This document shows, piece after piece, positions 62,087 through 64,000 of a DNA stretch of 64,000 nucleotides. The position numbers and the translations under genes were made by a program. The DNA is from Romboutsia weinsteinii (GTDB taxonomy: Bacteria; Bacillota; Clostridia; Peptostreptococcales; Peptostreptococcaceae), in NCBI RefSeq assembly GCF_002250835.2, contig NZ_NOJY02000004.1, forward strand, positions 106,012 through 170,011, written 5' to 3'. The notes under the pieces were generated by a model that saw only the letters and a list, made by a program, of their open reading frames with translations, was not told the DNA's origin and did no database searches. Within the stretch, counting starts at the first letter, position 1. The number at the start of each line of letters is the position of its first letter.

Positions 62087-62833
62087 TTACATTACTTTGT
62101 TAAATTCTTTTATTTTGTTTATCATGCTATCTTTTATATCCTCACCTAAGATAGTAGATTTCAGCTTTGGATCATCGATATGTTGATAAATCGCATCTAA
62201 GAACTCTACTTCTACATCAACAGAACGGATTTTACCAACTGGCTGATATCCTTCATACGTGTTTTTTGAGTTTTTAATTACCATTGGAACTATAGGACAT
62301 TTTGCCTTGTATGCAATTTTTAAGGCTCCATTTCTAAAGTCAGAAACAAGAGCATTAGAGTCCTTTACCCAAGTTAAATCTCCCTCTGGAAATATTGCCA
62401 TACTATGGCCCTCTGATATATTTTTAGCGGCTTCTATTATACTTTTTATTCCTTCACGATTATTCTCTCTGTTTATGTATACAGATTTGATGAGTTTACT
62501 CCAATCACTAATAATCGGCATATCTCTCCAAATAGGTTCATCTGCAATCACAACTCCAATTGGTCTATCAACGCTTGCTAAAAGTATGAAGCTATCTAAC
62601 ATACTTGAGTGATTAATTACAAATAGTACTGGTTCTTTTGGTAGCTTTTCTTTACCTAAAATTTTAAGATTTATATTTACTAATTTTAAAGATCTTTTAG
62701 CTTGTTTTTGTAAAACACTGAAAATCTCATCTGATGTGAACTTATCAGGATTTTTCTTTATTTTACTTAGCTTAGGTAAAGTAGACGAAAAGCCTATAAT
62801 CTGAAATAAAGCAAATTTTATATAATTAAACAA
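62087..62833 (-). CDS. plsC: 1-acyl-glycerol-3-phosphate acyltransferase (PlsC type)
   Basis: Membrane-associated acyltransferase adding the second acyl chain in phosphatidic acid synthesis. The catalytic motif NHSSMLD gives H-x4-D (about residue 75 from the chosen start), and FPEGDLTW is the substrate-binding FPEG block; CPIVPMVI completes motif IV. One N-terminal hydrophobic stretch is present. I chose the TTG at 62833, nine bases after GAGGAG. The in-frame ATG at 62845 touches that site, and an ATG at 62881 has no ribosome site; the latter would add 16 residues. Confidence 0.88.
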   Translation of the reverse strand: MFNYIKFALFQIIGFSSTLPKLSKIKKNPDKFTSDEIFSVLQKQAKRSLKLVNINLKILGKEKLPKEPVLFVINHSSMLDSFILLASVDRPIGVVIADEPIWRDMPIISDWSKLIKSVYINRENNREGIKSIIEAAKNISEGHSMAIFPEGDLTWVKDSNALVSDFRNGALKIAYKAKCPIVPMVIKNSKNTYEGYQPVGKIRSVDVEVEFLDAIYQHIDDPKLKSTILGEDIKDSMINKIKEFNKVM

Positions 62834-63001
62834 TTTAGTCATCTCCTCAATAAGGTATTTTACATTAAAATATTTTAACATAAAATGAATATATTTACAA
62901 AAGAAAGATAAATCAAGATTTACTTGAATAAAATACTATAAAGCATAGTATGATTTATTATATTTAAAAATATTCATACAAGAAAAATTTAGGAGGATTT
63001 T

Positions 63002-63277
63002 ATGGCCAAACAAATAGTTGATAATAGTGAAGAGAGATTTGTAAAGATTAGAATTCTATCTCATTCTGGGGATAAGATACATTTGAAACTGCCTATAGAT
63101 TTTGTGAAGAAGATGGTTAAAAATAATGCATTAGACTTTTTTAATACTGCGGATGACATAATAGACAGTAAGAAATTGCTTAATATGCTCTTAAATGCGT
63201 TTGATTACAATTTATTGGGAGAGATTGCCCACTTAGAGAGAAATAACGGAGATGTGATTAGAATTAGAATAGACTAG
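63002..63277 (+). CDS. Small protein resembling SHOCT-like/YvlB-type domains
   Basis: A 91-residue soluble protein. RFVKIRILSHSGDKIHLKLPIDFVKKMV followed by a helical segment and the terminal LLGEIAHLERNNGDVIRIRID resembles the small beta-alpha domain found at the ends of DUF2089 and YvlB/LiaX-type proteins, where GEIVDVE..DGD is typical. This is a by-eye resemblance only. AGGAGG lies before ATG. It precedes an EamA transporter gene by 23 bases on the same strand. Confidence 0.65.
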   Translation: MAKQIVDNSEERFVKIRILSHSGDKIHLKLPIDFVKKMVKNNALDFFNTADDIIDSKKLLNMLLNAFDYNLLGEIAHLERNNGDVIRIRID

Positions 63278-63300
63278 CAATATACTAAGGGGGATAGGAT

Positions 63301-64000
63301 TTGAAAAAATATATAATGGTACTGGCAACAGTATTTTGGGCAGGGGCATTTATAGCCGGAAAATTCTCGGTAGAAGAATTTCCTATAATGTCTTTAGTTT
63401 TTTTTAGATTTTTAATCTCTACTTTGCTAATTTTTCCTATCATGATTAAACTCGATAAAGACTGGAAGATAACAAGAGCTGATTTACCAATATTTCTAAA
63501 ACTTGGAACAATAGGTATCATAGGATATCATTTACTTTTTTTCTTATGCCTAAAGTTTACAACAGCAACAAATTCATCATTGATAGGAGCAACAAATCCT
63601 ATAATAACAGCTATACTAGCATGCATTATTTTAAAAGAAAAAATAACCAAAAATCATATTATCTCAATATTTCTATCGATATGTGGTGTTATTTTAATAT
63701 TCAGCAATGGATCTATAGAGAGTTTTAAGAATTTTAGTATGAATATTGGTGATATAATAATGATGATAGCTGTAGTATGTTGGGCTATTTATTCTATTAT
63801 TTCAAAAAAAGCAGTTGAAAAATATAGTCCTATAAAGGTAACAAGTTATTCATTTTTAGTTTGTACAGTAATTATGTTTCCCTTTATTTTTTTAGAAAAG
63901 CCATATGTGTATTTGCCTCAAGTAAGTATAAATGGGTGGATATCTGTTTTATATATGGCCGTATTTGCATCTGTATGTGGTTATTTAATTCAGCAGATTT
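63301..64000 (+). CDS. EamA-type drug/metabolite transporter, cut by window edge
   Basis: At least 233 residues of a DMT-superfamily carrier with two EamA repeats. VLATVFWAGAFIAGKFSVEEFPIMSLVFFRFLISTLLI opens the first repeat and MIAVVCWAIYSIISKKAVEKYSPIKVTSYSF the second, each with three or more helices; the last helices lie beyond the edge. The start is TTG following GGGGGATA. Substrate is unknown. It is probably linked to the preceding small gene. Confidence 0.88.
   Translation, partial: MKKYIMVLATVFWAGAFIAGKFSVEEFPIMSLVFFRFLISTLLIFPIMIKLDKDWKITRADLPIFLKLGTIGIIGYHLLFFLCLKFTTATNSSLIGATNPIITAILACIILKEKITKNHIISIFLSICGVILIFSNGSIESFKNFSMNIGDIIMMIAVVCWAIYSIISKKAVEKYSPIKVTSYSFLVCTVIMFPFIFLEKPYVYLPQVSINGWISVLYMAVFASVCGYLIQQI

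Noticed and set aside
1..64000. CRISPR arrays, tRNA or rRNA genes, insertion sequences
   Set aside because: No regularly spaced repeats, cloverleaf-forming stretches, rRNA-like GC-rich blocks or transposase frames were noticed on reading both strands.

Overview
The window is very AT-rich. It carries strong Gram-positive Shine-Dalgarno sites, a T-box, cobalamin and TPP riboswitches, and anaerobe-type genes: a thioredoxin reductase with no recognisable NADPH site, ThiH-type thiazole synthesis, and YqeB/XdhC molybdenum-hydroxylase maturation. This points to a chromosomal segment of a Clostridia species, most likely of the Peptostreptococcaceae (Paraclostridium/Romboutsia/Clostridioides-like). 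The family placement is inference from gene content and style; there is no rRNA in the window to anchor it. I saw no tRNA, rRNA, insertion sequence, CRISPR array or intact prophage.

Layout. 1-2.2 kb: edge of a secreted protein, then T-box(Asn)-asnS. 2.2-4.3 kb: two alpha/beta hydrolases and a DUF3006-like small protein. 4.4-7.5 kb: cobalamin riboswitch and btuFCD-type ABC importer. 7.6-11.3 kb: bacterioferritin comigratory peroxiredoxin, rhodanese, an XRE regulator with a dead IrrE-type domain, an acidic unknown protein, and a HAD phosphatase. 11.3-14.4 kb (minus): SWIM/SNF2 helicase. 14.7-17.8 kb: alanyl-tRNA editing protein and YhdT-PanF pantothenate symporter pair. 17.9-20.6 kb: DUF6483-like protein, P1 peptidase, second XRE/dead-IrrE regulator. 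20.7-22.9 kb (minus): cstA and a coupled unknown gene. 23.3-28.3 kb: NERD protein, MsrAB, a small unknown, YitT (minus), MATE. 28.5-30.8 kb: an isolated phage-like family B DNA polymerase and a DUF4269 protein. 30.9-34.2 kb: two-component system, thioredoxin and thioredoxin reductase. 34.3-36.8 kb: ArsR regulator with NifX-like protein, and mgtE behind an elaborate leader. 36.8-40.1 kb: rodA and a second two-component system. 40.1-44.1 kb: NhaD/ArsB-type permease operon (minus), alanine:cation symporter, and an unannotated convergent gene. 44.3-49.5 kb: RecQ, small membrane protein, DegV, second MATE (minus) with an attenuator leader. 49.9-55.0 kb: TPP riboswitch-thiCSFGH-tenI/thiE. 55.1-58.8 kb: YfcC-type carrier, RelA/SpoT-domain protein, YbjQ and a small membrane protein. 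58.8-62.0 kb: yqeB-xdhC-moaA-MOSC molybdenum group. 62.1-64 kb: plsC (minus), a small protein and the start of an EamA transporter.

Most genes are ordinary housekeeping, transport and cofactor genes in short operons with clear intrinsic terminators, many shared by convergent genes. The most interesting signals are regulatory. First, the mgtE leader encodes a 34-residue peptide beginning MDDSP whose reading frame contains one arm of a long-range stem ending directly at the mgtE ribosome site. Second, the second MATE gene has a promoter, a leader reading frame and a terminator that together look like a ribosome-controlled attenuator. Third, several genes have good ribosome sites but no ATG/GTG/TTG start (CTG, ATT or ATC instead), including one complete 139-codon gene easily missed by standard calling. 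Other points of interest are a free-standing family B polymerase, paired pseudo-protease regulators, an ArsR-NifX pair with a near-perfect 28-bp operator, and a RelA/SpoT-domain protein with a long unknown tail.
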